From assembly GCF_000337335.1 (NCBI RefSeq), contig NZ_AOJN01000023.1:93541-157540 (forward strand): 64,000 nt of DNA. Reading direction: 5' to 3'. A model generated the notes under the pieces. It had not been told where the DNA came from. It saw nothing but the letters and a program-made list of their open reading frames with translations, and made no database searches. The translations under genes and the position numbers were made by a program. Source of the stretch: Halorubrum distributum JCM 10118 (GTDB taxonomy: Archaea > Halobacteriota > Halobacteria > Halobacteriales > Haloferacaceae). Every line of letters begins with the position of its first letter. Positions within the stretch are counted from its first letter, which is position 1. This document shows, piece after piece, positions 54,582 through 62,708 of this stretch.

Positions 54582-55724
54582 ATGACAGACGAGACCACGC
54601 CGGTGATCGCGGCCGCCTACCGAACGCCGCAGGGGAAAGAGGGCGGCGTCTACGAGGACGTCCGCAGCGAGGACCTCTCGACGACGCTCATCGACCACGC
54701 GCTCGACGAGACGGGGCTGACCAGCGACCACGTCGACGACCTGATGTGGGGCGTCGCCCAGCAGCGGACCGAGCAGGACAACAACGTCGCGCGCGTCATC
54801 GCGCTGCTCTCGGACCTGGGCGAGTCGGTACCCGCGACCTCGATCAACCGGTGGTGCGCCTCCTCGATGCAGGCGGTCATCTCCGCGTCGGACGCGATCG
54901 CCGCGGGGAACCGCGACTGTATCATCGCGGGCGGCGTCGAGAACATGAGCCGCGTCCCGATGGACGGCGACTCCTACGAGCACCTCCACCCCGAGCTCTC
55001 CGAGCAGTACAACATCTTCCAGCTGCAGATGGGGATGACCGCGGAGAAGGTCGCCGAGGAGTACGACGTGAGCCGCGAGGCGCAAGACGAGTACGCGGCC
55101 CGCAGCCACCAGCGCGCGGCGGAGGCGACCGAGTCGGGCCGCTTCGACGACGAGATCGTCCCGGTCGAGACCGACGACGGCCTCGTCGAGGCGGACGAGG
55201 GGATCCGCCCCGACACGACCGCCGAGAAGCTCGCCGACCTGCCGCCCGCCTTCACCGGCGACGGTACCGTCACCGCCGGGAACTCCTCGCAGATCTCCGA
55301 CGGCGCGTCGCTGACAGTCGTCACCAGTAAGGCGTTCGCCGAGGAGCACGGTCTGGACGTGCTCGCCGAGGTCGGCACGAACAACGTCGCCGGCGTCGAC
55401 CCGACCGTGATGGGGATCGGCCCGGTGCCCGCCACCCGCGGCCTCCTCGAACGCGCCGGCACCGACATCGACGACTACGACCTGGTCGAGCTCAACGAGG
55501 CGTTCGCCTCCCAGTGCGAGTACTCGCGGCGCGAGCTCGGCATCGACGAGGACAGCTACAACGTCAACGGCGGCGCCATCGCGCTCGGGCACCCGCTCGG
55601 CGCCTCGGGCGCGCGGCTCCCCGTCACGCTGCTCCACGAGATGCAGAAGCAGGACGCCGAGCGCGGCCTCGCGACGCTCTGCGTCGGCTTCGGACAGGGC
55701 GCCGCGATCGAGTTCCTGCGGTAG
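54582..55724 (+). CDS. thiolase family protein (acetyl-CoA C-acyltransferase)
   Basis: This 380-residue thiolase has the acylated Cys in [13 protein letters not shown] near 86-98, [10 protein letters not shown] near 117, ELNEAFASQ near 304-312 and the catalytic His in [16 protein letters not shown] near 330-345. The second Cys is in [11 protein letters not shown] near 365-375. All three catalytic elements are intact. It would cleave 3-ketoacyl-CoA to acetyl-CoA plus a shortened acyl-CoA, a fitting last step for the catabolic genes upstream. It is followed directly by element copy C. Confidence 0.92.
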   Translation: MTDETTPVIAAAYRTPQGKEGGVYEDVRSEDLSTTLIDHALDETGLTSDHVDDLMWGVAQQRTEQDNNVARVIALLSDLGESVPATSINRWCASSMQAVISASDAIAAGNRDCIIAGGVENMSRVPMDGDSYEHLHPELSEQYNIFQLQMGMTAEKVAEEYDVSREAQDEYAARSHQRAAEATESGRFDDEIVPVETDDGLVEADEGIRPDTTAEKLADLPPAFTGDGTVTAGNSSQISDGASLTVVTSKAFAEEHGLDVLAEVGTNNVAGVDPTVMGIGPVPATRGLLERAGTDIDDYDLVELNEAFASQCEYSRRELGIDEDSYNVNGGAIALGHPLGASGARLPVTLLHEMQKQDAERGLATLCVGFGQGAAIEFLR

Positions 55725-55727
55725 ACA

Positions 55728-55990
55728 GCTTAAAAAGCGACTTTTTGCGGTGGCGCGTGCCTTCGAGCGCCCTCCGGGCGCGAGAAGCACGCGCGAGGGA
55801 GTCGGTGGTTCGAAGCGAAGCGAAGAACCACCGACGAGGCTGGGGAGGTGTGAGGCGCTGTGCGGTGCGGGGGCGGGACTCGAAGGGGCGGCCGTGAGGC
55901 GGTCGCAGGCGACGTAAGGACCGCAAGAAACGAGCGGAGCGAGTGACTGAGGACCGCAGCGAGCGTGCGACCGCCTCACGGCCGGGGCTT
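55728..55990 (+). repeat. dispersed structured element, copy C
   Basis: An AT box GCTTAAAAAG (55728-55737) precedes P1 (55753-55760 with 55787-55794, inner CTTC/GAAG and CGCCC/GGGCG). P2 is a perfect 11-bp hairpin (55801-55811 with 55825-55835, GTCGGTGGTTC). The conserved block GAGGCTGGGGAGGTGTGAGG and GCGGGACTCGAAGGGGC come next. P3 is a perfect 19-bp stem (55889-55907 with 55966-55984, CGGCCGTGAGGCGGTCGCA) with GGCGACGTAAGGACCGCA in the loop. Compared with copy B several base pairs in P2 and P3 are replaced by other pairs. No protein is credible here. Confidence 0.85.
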
Positions 55991-56176
55991 CGGTGGCGTT
56001 CATGTCGGTTGGAGGTTTATATGCGAAATCGTACAGCCGAACCACTGGGGCTTCGGTGGCGTTCGTGTCGGTCAGAGATTTAAAAACGGAATCGAACGGC
56101 CGATCGACCGGGGCATCGGCGGTGTTCGCCGTCGATCTGCGGACGATTATTTATAAATGACCCACTGAGACTTCGG
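55982..56176 (+). repeat. tandem units following copy C
   Basis: Units begin CCGGGGCTTCGG at 55982, CTGGGGCTTCGG at 56045, CCGGGGCATCGG at 56108 and a shortened CTGAGACTTCGG at 56164, spaced 63, 63 and 56 bases. Each ends near an AT box (GGTTTATATG, GATTTAAAAA, ATTTATAAA). The array stops at the end of thiL. Confidence 0.8.
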
Positions 56177-57094
56177 TTATTTATCTGTCCCGTGCGTGAA
56201 GCCGCGGTCGGGCAGGGGGTCGCCGTCGGCCGTGACGCGTGCCGCCGCGTCGCCGTCCGACCCCTCAACCACGGTACCGATCCGCGTGAGGCCCGCGGGA
56301 CACGCCTCGCTGACACCCGAAACGTCCTCCTCCGGCACCGCACACAACAGCTCGAAGTCCTCGCCGAAGTGCGCCGCGAGCTCGAACCGCTCCGCCGACG
56401 CCTCCGCAACCTCCTCGACCGCGGGATGAACCGGAACCGCGTCCCGTTCCAATTCGATCCCGACCTCGCTCGCCTCGGCCAGCTGGTGACACGACCGCGC
56501 CAGCCCGTCGGAAGAGTCCATCATCGCGGTCGCCGTCCCCGCGAGCGCGAGCCCGTCGGCCACGCGCGGCGTGAACCGGAACAGCTCGTTGGCGCGCTCG
56601 ATAGCCCCGTCGTCTCCCCTTTTAAATAACCGCAGCGCCGCCGCGGACCGGCCCCACTCGCCGGTGACGCAGAGCGCGTCGCCGGGACGCGCCCCGTCGC
56701 GGGTGACCGGGCCTGCGTCGGTCACGTCCCCGACCGCGGTGGTCGCGGTCGTGAACTCGACGTGCTCGTCGAGGTCGCCGCCGACGTACTCCGCGCCGAC
56801 CGCCTCGCAGACGTCGACCGCGCCCGCGACGAACCGGGTCAGCGCCTCGCGGTCGAACGCCTCGTCGGCGTAGACGGCGACCGCGGCGCTCGCCGCGGCG
56901 CCCATCGCGGCCACGTCCGAGAGGGACGCGCCCACCGCGCGCCAGCCGGCGGCGTACCGCGTCGTCCCGGGCGGGAAGTCGGTCCGCTCGTGGAGCATGT
57001 CCGTCGTGATGACCGTCCCGTCGATTACGGCGGCGTCGTCGCCCGCCTGCGGGAGGTCGGCGGCGATGGCTCGGAGGGCGTCGCGCTCGTTCAC
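56177..57094 (-). CDS. thiL: thiamine-monophosphate kinase
   Basis: This 305-residue AIR-synthase-like kinase makes thiamine diphosphate. The blocks are QAGDDAAVIDGTVITTDMLHE near residues 17-37, GASLSDVAAMGA near 55-66, the D-rich VGDVTDAGPVT near 120 and MMDSSDGLARS near 191-201. The C-terminal HFGEDFELLCAVPEED is near 243. The start is a GTG; a TTG nine codons further up is unlikely. It is not near thiE in the window, and it converges with element copy C. Confidence 0.92.
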   Translation of the reverse strand: MNERDALRAIAADLPQAGDDAAVIDGTVITTDMLHERTDFPPGTTRYAAGWRAVGASLSDVAAMGAAASAAVAVYADEAFDREALTRFVAGAVDVCEAVGAEYVGGDLDEHVEFTTATTAVGDVTDAGPVTRDGARPGDALCVTGEWGRSAAALRLFKRGDDGAIERANELFRFTPRVADGLALAGTATAMMDSSDGLARSCHQLAEASEVGIELERDAVPVHPAVEEVAEASAERFELAAHFGEDFELLCAVPEEDVSGVSEACPAGLTRIGTVVEGSDGDAAARVTADGDPLPDRGFTHGTDK

Positions 57095-57386
57095 TACCCG
57101 ACGCTCCGCGCGTGGAGCCAATAAGCGATCGGTCCGGGCGACGGGCGACGTCGCCGTCGGCGCGGGCCCACGAAACCGGGACGACCGCCCCGTCCGTGCC
57201 CCTTGTTGTCATGAACCATTTAAACAGGTAGTACACATTAACGAATATTATCATTATCAATCATTATGTTTATTATGCTCCTCCGAATTTCTCCGTTCGC
57301 AATGGCAGTACCCGTACACGGACACGCAGCGACCCGAGGCACGGACTCGATCACCAGACGACCGCCGCAACCGCCCACACGACCCG
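57095..57386. promoter_or_regulatory. AT-rich promoter region upstream of the aceA gene set
   Basis: A block around 57210-57300 is strongly AT-rich (TTATCATTATC, AATCATTATGTTTATT) and contains the likely promoter of the following genes. TTTATT near 57268 is about 25-30 bases before an ATG at 57302 that opens a 32-residue frame (57302-57400) overlapping the next one. I do not claim that frame as a gene. Confidence 0.4.
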
Positions 57387-57767
57387 ATGACGACACCTAA
57401 CGACACGCCCGACGACACGACCCGACGCACAGACGGCACGACCGACACGGACTCGACGGCCCGCTCCGACCGCCGGACCGGGTCGAGCTCGACGACTACT
57501 TCTCCGCGGAAGATCCCCGGCCGCATCCCCCTCACCGAGGAGGCCGGCGCGCCGCTGGTCCCGACGATCGCGACCCGGCGAGCGACGGGGACGCGGACCC
57601 CCGGCTCGCCGCCGACCGACACCCGGCAGCCGACCGACACCCGGCAGCCGACGGCGACCGACACCCGCCGACCGACGCGCCCGCCGACGGACGGCGAGCG
57701 CGACGCGCCGCTCGTCCCCGACCTGCGTCCCGCCTCGCGGACGCGGACGGACGGGGGGTCCCGATGA
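57387..57767 (+). CDS. low-complexity Thr/Arg/Pro/Asp-rich protein (tentative)
   Basis: A 126-residue frame with strong G/C third-position bias reads MTTPNDTPDDTTRRTDG, then TSPRKIPGRIPLTEEAGAPLV. The short repeat DTRQPTDTRQPTATDTRRPT follows, and then ERDAPLVPDLRP. It has no recognisable domain and looks disordered. It starts in the aceA promoter region and its stop overlaps the next small frame by 4 bases (ATGA). It could be a real leader gene of the operon or chance open sequence; the overlap pattern is the main argument for it. Confidence 0.35.
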   Translation: MTTPNDTPDDTTRRTDGTTDTDSTARSDRRTGSSSTTTSPRKIPGRIPLTEEAGAPLVPTIATRRATGTRTPGSPPTDTRQPTDTRQPTATDTRRPTRPPTDGERDAPLVPDLRPASRTRTDGGSR

Positions 57768-57916
57768 CGGCGAACACGACGCGCCGCCCCGTTCCCATGG
57801 CGGGGACCGGCGACGGCCCGCGACCGGACTCCACGACGTTCGCGTCCGCCGCGCGCACCGACGGCGGCCGCCGCGCCGCATCGAACCGCACCGCAGCCGA
57901 CGACTCCACGCAGTAA
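57764..57916 (+). CDS. 50-residue hypothetical peptide (tentative)
   Basis: The frame [21 protein letters not shown] is Arg/Ala/Thr-rich with no domain. It ends 4 bases before the aceA ATG and overlaps the 126-residue frame by 4 bases. The tight spacing is operon-like; the coding claim is weak without comparative data. Confidence 0.3.
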   Translation: MTANTTRRPVPMAGTGDGPRPDSTTFASAARTDGGRRAASNRTAADDSTQ

Positions 57917-57920
57917 CCCG

Positions 57921-58961
57921 ATGAATCCCAACGAACTCGACGACGACGTCTTCGACAGAGATATCGACAACCCGGCCGGCCGGAAGCTCCGCGAGCTGTT
58001 CGAGGAGCAGGAGTACACGTTCGCGCCCGGGATCTACCACGCCCTCGACGCCCGCCTCGCCGAGATGGCCGGGCTCGATGCGGCGTACATGAGCGGCTAC
58101 TCGACCGTTCTCGGCCAGTTCGGCTTCCCCGACCTGGAGATGGTCACCATGTCCGAGATGGTCGAGAACGCGAAGCGCATGGTCGAGGCGACGAACCTCC
58201 CGGTCGTCGCCGACTGCGACACCGGCTACGGCGGCGTCCACAACGTCCGGCGCGCGGTCCGCGAGTACGAGAAGGCCGGCGTCGCCGCGGTCCACATCGA
58301 GGACCAGACCTCGCCGAAGCGCTGCGGCCACATCGCGGGCAAGCAGATCGTCTCCCGCGAGCAGGCCCGCTCGCGCTTCGAGGCGGCGGTCGACGCCAAG
58401 CAGAGCGAGGACACCGTCATCATCGCCCGCACCGACGCGTACGGCTCCGCGAACGGCGACTGGGAGGAGCACCTCGAACGCGGCCGGATCTACGCCGACG
58501 CCGGCGTCGACCTCGTCTGGCCCGAGATGCCCGACCCGTCCCGCGAGGACGCGGTCGAGTACGCCGAGACGATCCACGAGACCCACCCCGACCTCGATCT
58601 CGCGTTCAACTACTCCTCCTCGTTCGAGTGGGGCGCAGAGGAGGACCCGCTCACCTTCGAGGAGCTGGGCGACCTGGGGTACCAGTACATCTTCATCACG
58701 CTGTACGGGCTCCACTCGGGCGCCCACGCGGCCTACGAGGACTTCGAGAACATCGCCGAGAACGACGAGGAGGCGCAGTTCGACCTCGAAGAGCGCTACA
58801 TCGGCCACGAGACCGAGAGCCACCACGAGCTCTCCTTCGTCCCGCGATACCAGGACATCGAGGCCGAGTTCGACCCCGAGGCGCGACAGCGCCAGGAGGA
58901 GTCGGCCGGCTTCACCGAGGACGAGAACGACCCGATCACGGCCTCGGAGGGCGACGACTGA
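57921..58961 (+). CDS. aceA: isocitrate lyase
   Basis: This 346-residue enzyme cleaves isocitrate to glyoxylate and succinate. The ICL/PEPM blocks are [16 protein letters not shown] near 35-50, [13 protein letters not shown] near 94-106 and the catalytic loop SPKRCGH near 131-137 with Cys135. [26 protein letters not shown] and NYSSSFEW follow. The haloarchaeal form is shorter than bacterial AceA, as here. It is co-transcribed with the CitE-like gene (1-base overlap). A dedicated malate synthase of the usual haloarchaeal AceB type is not next to it. Confidence 0.9.
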   Translation: MNPNELDDDVFDRDIDNPAGRKLRELFEEQEYTFAPGIYHALDARLAEMAGLDAAYMSGYSTVLGQFGFPDLEMVTMSEMVENAKRMVEATNLPVVADCDTGYGGVHNVRRAVREYEKAGVAAVHIEDQTSPKRCGHIAGKQIVSREQARSRFEAAVDAKQSEDTVIIARTDAYGSANGDWEEHLERGRIYADAGVDLVWPEMPDPSREDAVEYAETIHETHPDLDLAFNYSSSFEWGAEEDPLTFEELGDLGYQYIFITLYGLHSGAHAAYEDFENIAENDEEAQFDLEERYIGHETESHHELSFVPRYQDIEAEFDPEARQRQEESAGFTEDENDPITASEGDD

Positions 58962-59881
58962 TGGGCGGGCCGGAAGACGTCACGCTCCGGCGAAGCCAGC
59001 TGGCGACGCCCGGGTCCGACCCGGAGATGATCGAGCGGGCGCCCGACTCCGGCGCCGACGAGGCGTTCCTCGACCTGGAGGACTCCGTCGCGCCGTCGGC
59101 GAAGGTCGACGCCCGCGAGACCGTCATCGAGGGGCTCATCGAGTACGACTGGTCCGACACCCGGCCCTGCTACCGGATGAACGGCGTCGACACCAGGTGG
59201 TTCTACGACGACGTGATCGAGGTCGTCGGGCGCGCCGGCGAGTACCTCGACACGATCATGGTGCCGATGGCGAACAACCCGGAGACGGTCGCCACCGTCG
59301 ACAACCTCCTGACGCAGGTCGAGGAGAACAACGACCTGCCGGTCGGCGACATCGGGCTCCAGGCGCAGATCGAGTCGCCGGAGGCGATGACGAAGGTCGC
59401 CGACATCGCCCGCGCCAGCGACCGCTTGGAGTCGCTCGTGTTCGGTCCCGGCGACTACACCGCCAACGTCGGCGCCGCCGGCCTCACCATCGGCTCCGGC
59501 GGCGGCTACCCCGGCCACTACTGGCACTACCAGCTCGCGCGCATCGCCCACGCGGCGAAGGCGCAGGGGCTCCAGGTGATCGACGGCCCGTACGCCGAGA
59601 TCGAGGACGCGGAGGGGTTCCGCGACTCCTGCCGCTGGGCGAGCCAGCTGGGCTGTGACGGCAAGTGGGCGATCCACCCGAGCCAGATCGAGCCCGCCAA
59701 CGAGACGTTCGCGCCCTCGCCCGAGGAGGCCGAGAAGGCGCGTCGGATCGTCGACGCCTACGCGGAGGCGAAAGAGCAGGGCAAAGGCGCCGTCTCGGTC
59801 GACGGCGAGATGGTTGACGAGGCGACCGACAAGATGGCCCGCGGCATCGTCGCGCGCGCCGAGCAGGCCGGGATCCTGTAA
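58961..59881 (+). CDS. CitE/HpcH-type CoA-ester lyase ((S)-malyl-/beta-methylmalyl-CoA lyase candidate)
   Basis: This 306-residue TIM-barrel lyase has the start block RRSQLATPGSDPEM near 10-23 and the metal Glu/Asp block FLDLEDSVAPSAKVDARE near 36-53. YRMNG lies near 71, IMVPMANNPE near 99, QIESPEAM near 136 and FGPGDYTANVG near 162. These fit CitE/Mcl-type lyases and not the larger AceB malate synthase. It is 1 base downstream-overlapped with aceA. A likely role is to join glyoxylate with acetyl- or propionyl-CoA in the haloarchaeal glyoxylate/methylaspartate routes; exact activity is unproven. Confidence 0.82.
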   Translation: MGGPEDVTLRRSQLATPGSDPEMIERAPDSGADEAFLDLEDSVAPSAKVDARETVIEGLIEYDWSDTRPCYRMNGVDTRWFYDDVIEVVGRAGEYLDTIMVPMANNPETVATVDNLLTQVEENNDLPVGDIGLQAQIESPEAMTKVADIARASDRLESLVFGPGDYTANVGAAGLTIGSGGGYPGHYWHYQLARIAHAAKAQGLQVIDGPYAEIEDAEGFRDSCRWASQLGCDGKWAIHPSQIEPANETFAPSPEEAEKARRIVDAYAEAKEQGKGAVSVDGEMVDEATDKMARGIVARAEQAGIL

Positions 59882-59936
59882 GGTCTCCTCGCGGCGCCGC
59901 GTGCTGTGGGCAGTTCTTCTTATTTCGTGCCCGGTT

Positions 59937-61223
59937 CTACTCCGAGATCGCGCCCCGGTCCCGCAGCTCGTCGATGTCGCCGTCGCCGTAACCGTACTCC
60001 CGCAACACCGACTCCGTGTGTTCGCCGAGCGCGGGCGGGTGACGGCGGACGGTCGTCGGCGTCCGCGAGAAGTGCATCGGCGAGCCGGGGAACCGCACCG
60101 TGCCCGCGGTCGGGTGCTCCGCCTCGGCGAGCATCCCGCGGGCCTCGATCTGGGGGTCGGCGAACACCTCGCTCACGTCGCGGACGCGGCTCGCGGGCAC
60201 GTCGTGGTCCTCCAGGGCCGCGGTCGCCTCCGCGGTCGTCATGGACGCGAACGTCTCCCCCAGCTCGCTGTCCAGCTCCTCGCGGTTCCGGACGCGCCCC
60301 TCGTTGGTCTCGTACCGCTCGTCGGCGAGCAGGTCGGGCCGGTCGATCGCCTCGCACAGCGGCGGCCAGAACCGGTCCGACGAGCAGGCGACGACGACGT
60401 AGCCGTCGGTCGTCTCGAACGCCTGATAGGGGACGATGTTCGGGTGCTTGCTCCCCATCCGCCCCGGGGGCTCGCCGCTGGCGAAGTAGTTCGTCGCCAT
60501 GTAGCTGGTCCAGGCGGCCTGCCCGTCCAGCAGGCTCACGTCGATCTTCTGGCCGCGCCCGTCGCCGAGCTCGCGTTCGAGGAGCGCCGCGAGGATCGCC
60601 TGCGTCGCGTACATCCCGGCCCCGACGTCGGCGAGCGCGACGCCGATCCGGACCGGCGGGCCGCCCTCGACGCCCGTGAACGACATGAAGCCGCCGCGCG
60701 CCTGCATCATGATGTCGTACGCGGGCTTGTCGCGGTCGGGCCCCCACTCGCCGTAGCCGGAGATGGCGCAGTAAACGAGCTCGGGGTTCTCCTCCGCGAG
60801 GTCGCCGTAGCCGAGCCCCCACTCCTCCGTCTTGCCGACCCGGTAGTTCTCGACGAGGACGTCGGCCTCGCGCGCGAGGTCGCGGACGACCGCGCGGCCC
60901 GCCTCGGTCGTCAGGTCCAGCTGGATCGAGCGCTTGTTTCGGTTGACGCTGACGTAGTAGGCGCTCTCGGCGCCGTCGTCGCTCTCACCGCCCTCGCCGT
61001 CAGCTTTTCGCTCCTCGCCGCCGTCAGCCTTGCTGAACGCCGGCGGGACCCACGTCCGCGTCTGGTCGCCCGGGCCGGGCCGCTCGACCTTGATCACCTC
61101 CGCGCCGAGGTCGCCGAGCTGCATCGTACAGAACGGCCCGACGAGCACGCGCGAGAGGTCCAGCACCGTGAGGCCGTCCAGCGGCCCCGCGTCGCCCTCG
61201 GGCTCGCGCGCCTCACCGACCAC
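59937..61223 (-). CDS. class III (CaiB/BaiF) CoA-transferase
   Basis: This 428-residue enzyme starts (GTG) with GPLDGLTVLDLSRVLVGPFC near 13-32. It carries LGAEVIKVERPG near 39-50, VNRNKRSIQLDL near 91, the catalytic Asp region KPAYDIMMQARGG near 164-176 and RMGSKHPNIVPYQAF near 255. An acidic insert (EERKADGEGGESDD) lies near residue 70. It would move CoA between two acids. Its convergent position beside aceA and the CitE-like gene suggests a succinyl-CoA:C4/C5-acid transferase such as Mct of the methylaspartate cycle; that is inference. Confidence 0.85.
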   Translation of the reverse strand: MVGEAREPEGDAGPLDGLTVLDLSRVLVGPFCTMQLGDLGAEVIKVERPGPGDQTRTWVPPAFSKADGGEERKADGEGGESDDGAESAYYVSVNRNKRSIQLDLTTEAGRAVVRDLAREADVLVENYRVGKTEEWGLGYGDLAEENPELVYCAISGYGEWGPDRDKPAYDIMMQARGGFMSFTGVEGGPPVRIGVALADVGAGMYATQAILAALLERELGDGRGQKIDVSLLDGQAAWTSYMATNYFASGEPPGRMGSKHPNIVPYQAFETTDGYVVVACSSDRFWPPLCEAIDRPDLLADERYETNEGRVRNREELDSELGETFASMTTAEATAALEDHDVPASRVRDVSEVFADPQIEARGMLAEAEHPTAGTVRFPGSPMHFSRTPTTVRRHPPALGEHTESVLREYGYGDGDIDELRDRGAISE

Positions 61224-61334
61224 GCGCTCTCGCCTCCGCGGACCGTCGCCGTGTCCGGTTCATGCGATCCGGCTCAACCGCCGGGGTACTGAGTGTTGCG
61301 GCGTCGCCGCGGCCGACGGAGAATGAGTGTCGCC

Positions 61335-61499
61335 TCAGGCCGGGAGGGTATCGATGCCGTCGACCTCGACGTAGCCGTAGCCGCAGTCGGGGCAGCGCCA
61401 CTTCGTCTTCTCGCCGAGGTGGAGCGTCATCGCCGCGGTCCGGTAGAACGAACGGGTCTCGCCGCACGCGGGACAGTCCACGTCTTTTTCGAGCGCCAT
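61335..61499 (-). CDS. 54-residue zinc-ribbon microprotein
   Basis: The frame MALEKDVDCPACGETRSF has C-x2-C at residues 9-12 and a second C-x2-C (RCPDCGYGYVE) at 36-39, a classic zinc ribbon. The length is just enough for one domain. Such haloarchaeal small zinc-ribbon proteins have no defined role. It stands between the CoA-transferase and the GATE-domain gene, all on the minus strand. Confidence 0.78.
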   Translation of the reverse strand: MALEKDVDCPACGETRSFYRTAAMTLHLGEKTKWRCPDCGYGYVEVDGIDTLPA

Positions 61500-61553
61500 G
61501 CGCGCCGTTCGATCCGGGGCGGTGTTGAACCTACTGATTCGGGCGTCGGGAAC

Positions 61554-62564
61554 TCACCACACCGGCGCGAGCAGCACCGCGACCGTCGCCGAGATGAAGA
61601 CGAGCTTCAGGGCGGTGTTGACGACGATCACCTTCGTGCCGAACGACGCGCCCCAGATCCCGTATTGGAACGGGATCGAGCGCCGGAACGTCGAGACGGC
61701 AAACGAGAGGATGCTCCCGATGAGCAGCGACGCGACCGCGGTGCGCGTGGTGAAGACGCCGGCTTCCGTCCCGGCGAGCGTCGCCGCGCCCGCGGTCGTG
61801 TCGAGCGTGAACACCGCGATGACGGGCACCGCCTCGCCCGGCAGCCCCAGCACGCCAGTGATCGGCTCCGCGACGCTCGTCAGCGCGGCCACGTCGTACG
61901 TCGTGACGAGCCAGATGACGAGCGTGTACACGACCGCGAGCCGCGGGACGATCCGCCGGAGCGTGCTCCACGACTTCTCGGCGGCGTCGCGGACGCGTTC
62001 GCGGCCGGTACGGTCGTCGGCCTCTGGGCCGGTCGCGTCGACGTCGGCGAGCGCAGAGCGGTCGACGTTTTCCTCTGAGAGGAGGAGTCCGCCAGCGACG
62101 ACGCCCGTGACGGTGATGAAAAGCGCGATGCCGGCGCGCGCGCCGACGTAGACGGCGCCCGTCGTCACCCCGAGGATCGGGATCAACACCGGGACGTAGT
62201 AGGTGAACACGTGCTGGACGAACCCGAAGAACGTGTTCATCACCACGGCGACGAGCGTCGCCCGGTCGTCGAGCAGGCCCGTCTCGCGGTACTCCGCCAG
62301 CGTCGCGTAGCCCGCCGTCGTCGACGCCGCGGTCGTGAGGATCGCCGTGCCGACCTCGTCCGGGAGGTTCGCCGGGCGCGTGAGCCACCCCGCGAGCCCG
62401 GCGACGTAGCGGACCAGCCCGAAGGCGACGGCGACGTTGGCGGCGAAGACGCCGCCCGCGATGAACGCCGTGATCCGGGCGAGTCTGGGGACCACGTCCG
62501 CGAGCAGCGTCGCGAGGTCGGCGGCGACCGATTGCACGAATCCGCGTACGCGAGCGGCGGCCAA
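61554..62564 (-). CDS. nucleoside-recognition (Gate) domain membrane protein
   Basis: This 336-residue protein has about eight membrane segments. Two Gate-like halves (about 30-165 and 215-330) have TTAASTTAGYATLAEYRETG near 77-96 and TLDTTAGAATLAGTEAG near 255-271. A hydrophilic acidic loop (about 165-200) splits them. The domain occurs in nucleoside and metal transporters and in SpmA-like proteins. Substrate is unknown. Three 27-base repeats lie just before its start. Confidence 0.8.
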   Translation of the reverse strand: MAAARVRGFVQSVAADLATLLADVVPRLARITAFIAGGVFAANVAVAFGLVRYVAGLAGWLTRPANLPDEVGTAILTTAASTTAGYATLAEYRETGLLDDRATLVAVVMNTFFGFVQHVFTYYVPVLIPILGVTTGAVYVGARAGIALFITVTGVVAGGLLLSEENVDRSALADVDATGPEADDRTGRERVRDAAEKSWSTLRRIVPRLAVVYTLVIWLVTTYDVAALTSVAEPITGVLGLPGEAVPVIAVFTLDTTAGAATLAGTEAGVFTTRTAVASLLIGSILSFAVSTFRRSIPFQYGIWGASFGTKVIVVNTALKLVFISATVAVLLAPVW

Positions 62565-62570
62565 ATGGCC

Positions 62571-62651
62571 GTCGGAACGCGCGGGCGTTCCCGAGGCGTC
62601 GGAACGCGCGACGGTGCCCGGGGGGTCGGAACGCGCGACGGTGCCCGAACC
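62571..62651. repeat. three tandem 27-bp repeats
   Basis: Units GTCGGAACGCGCG + CGTTCCCGAGGC-type and two GTCGGAACGCGCGACGGTGC-type copies start at 62571, 62598 and 62625. They lie between the divergent GATE-domain and beta-propeller genes. The function is unknown and they may be a minisatellite. Confidence 0.75.
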
Positions 62652-62708
62652 CGGGCCGAGAGCGCCGGCGCGCGGGGCTTATGTCCCGGCGCGGAGAACG
62701 GCCATCCG

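Noticed and set aside
58961..59881. Malate synthase AceB
   Set aside because: The length of 306 residues and the CitE/HpcH motifs do not fit the larger haloarchaeal AceB.
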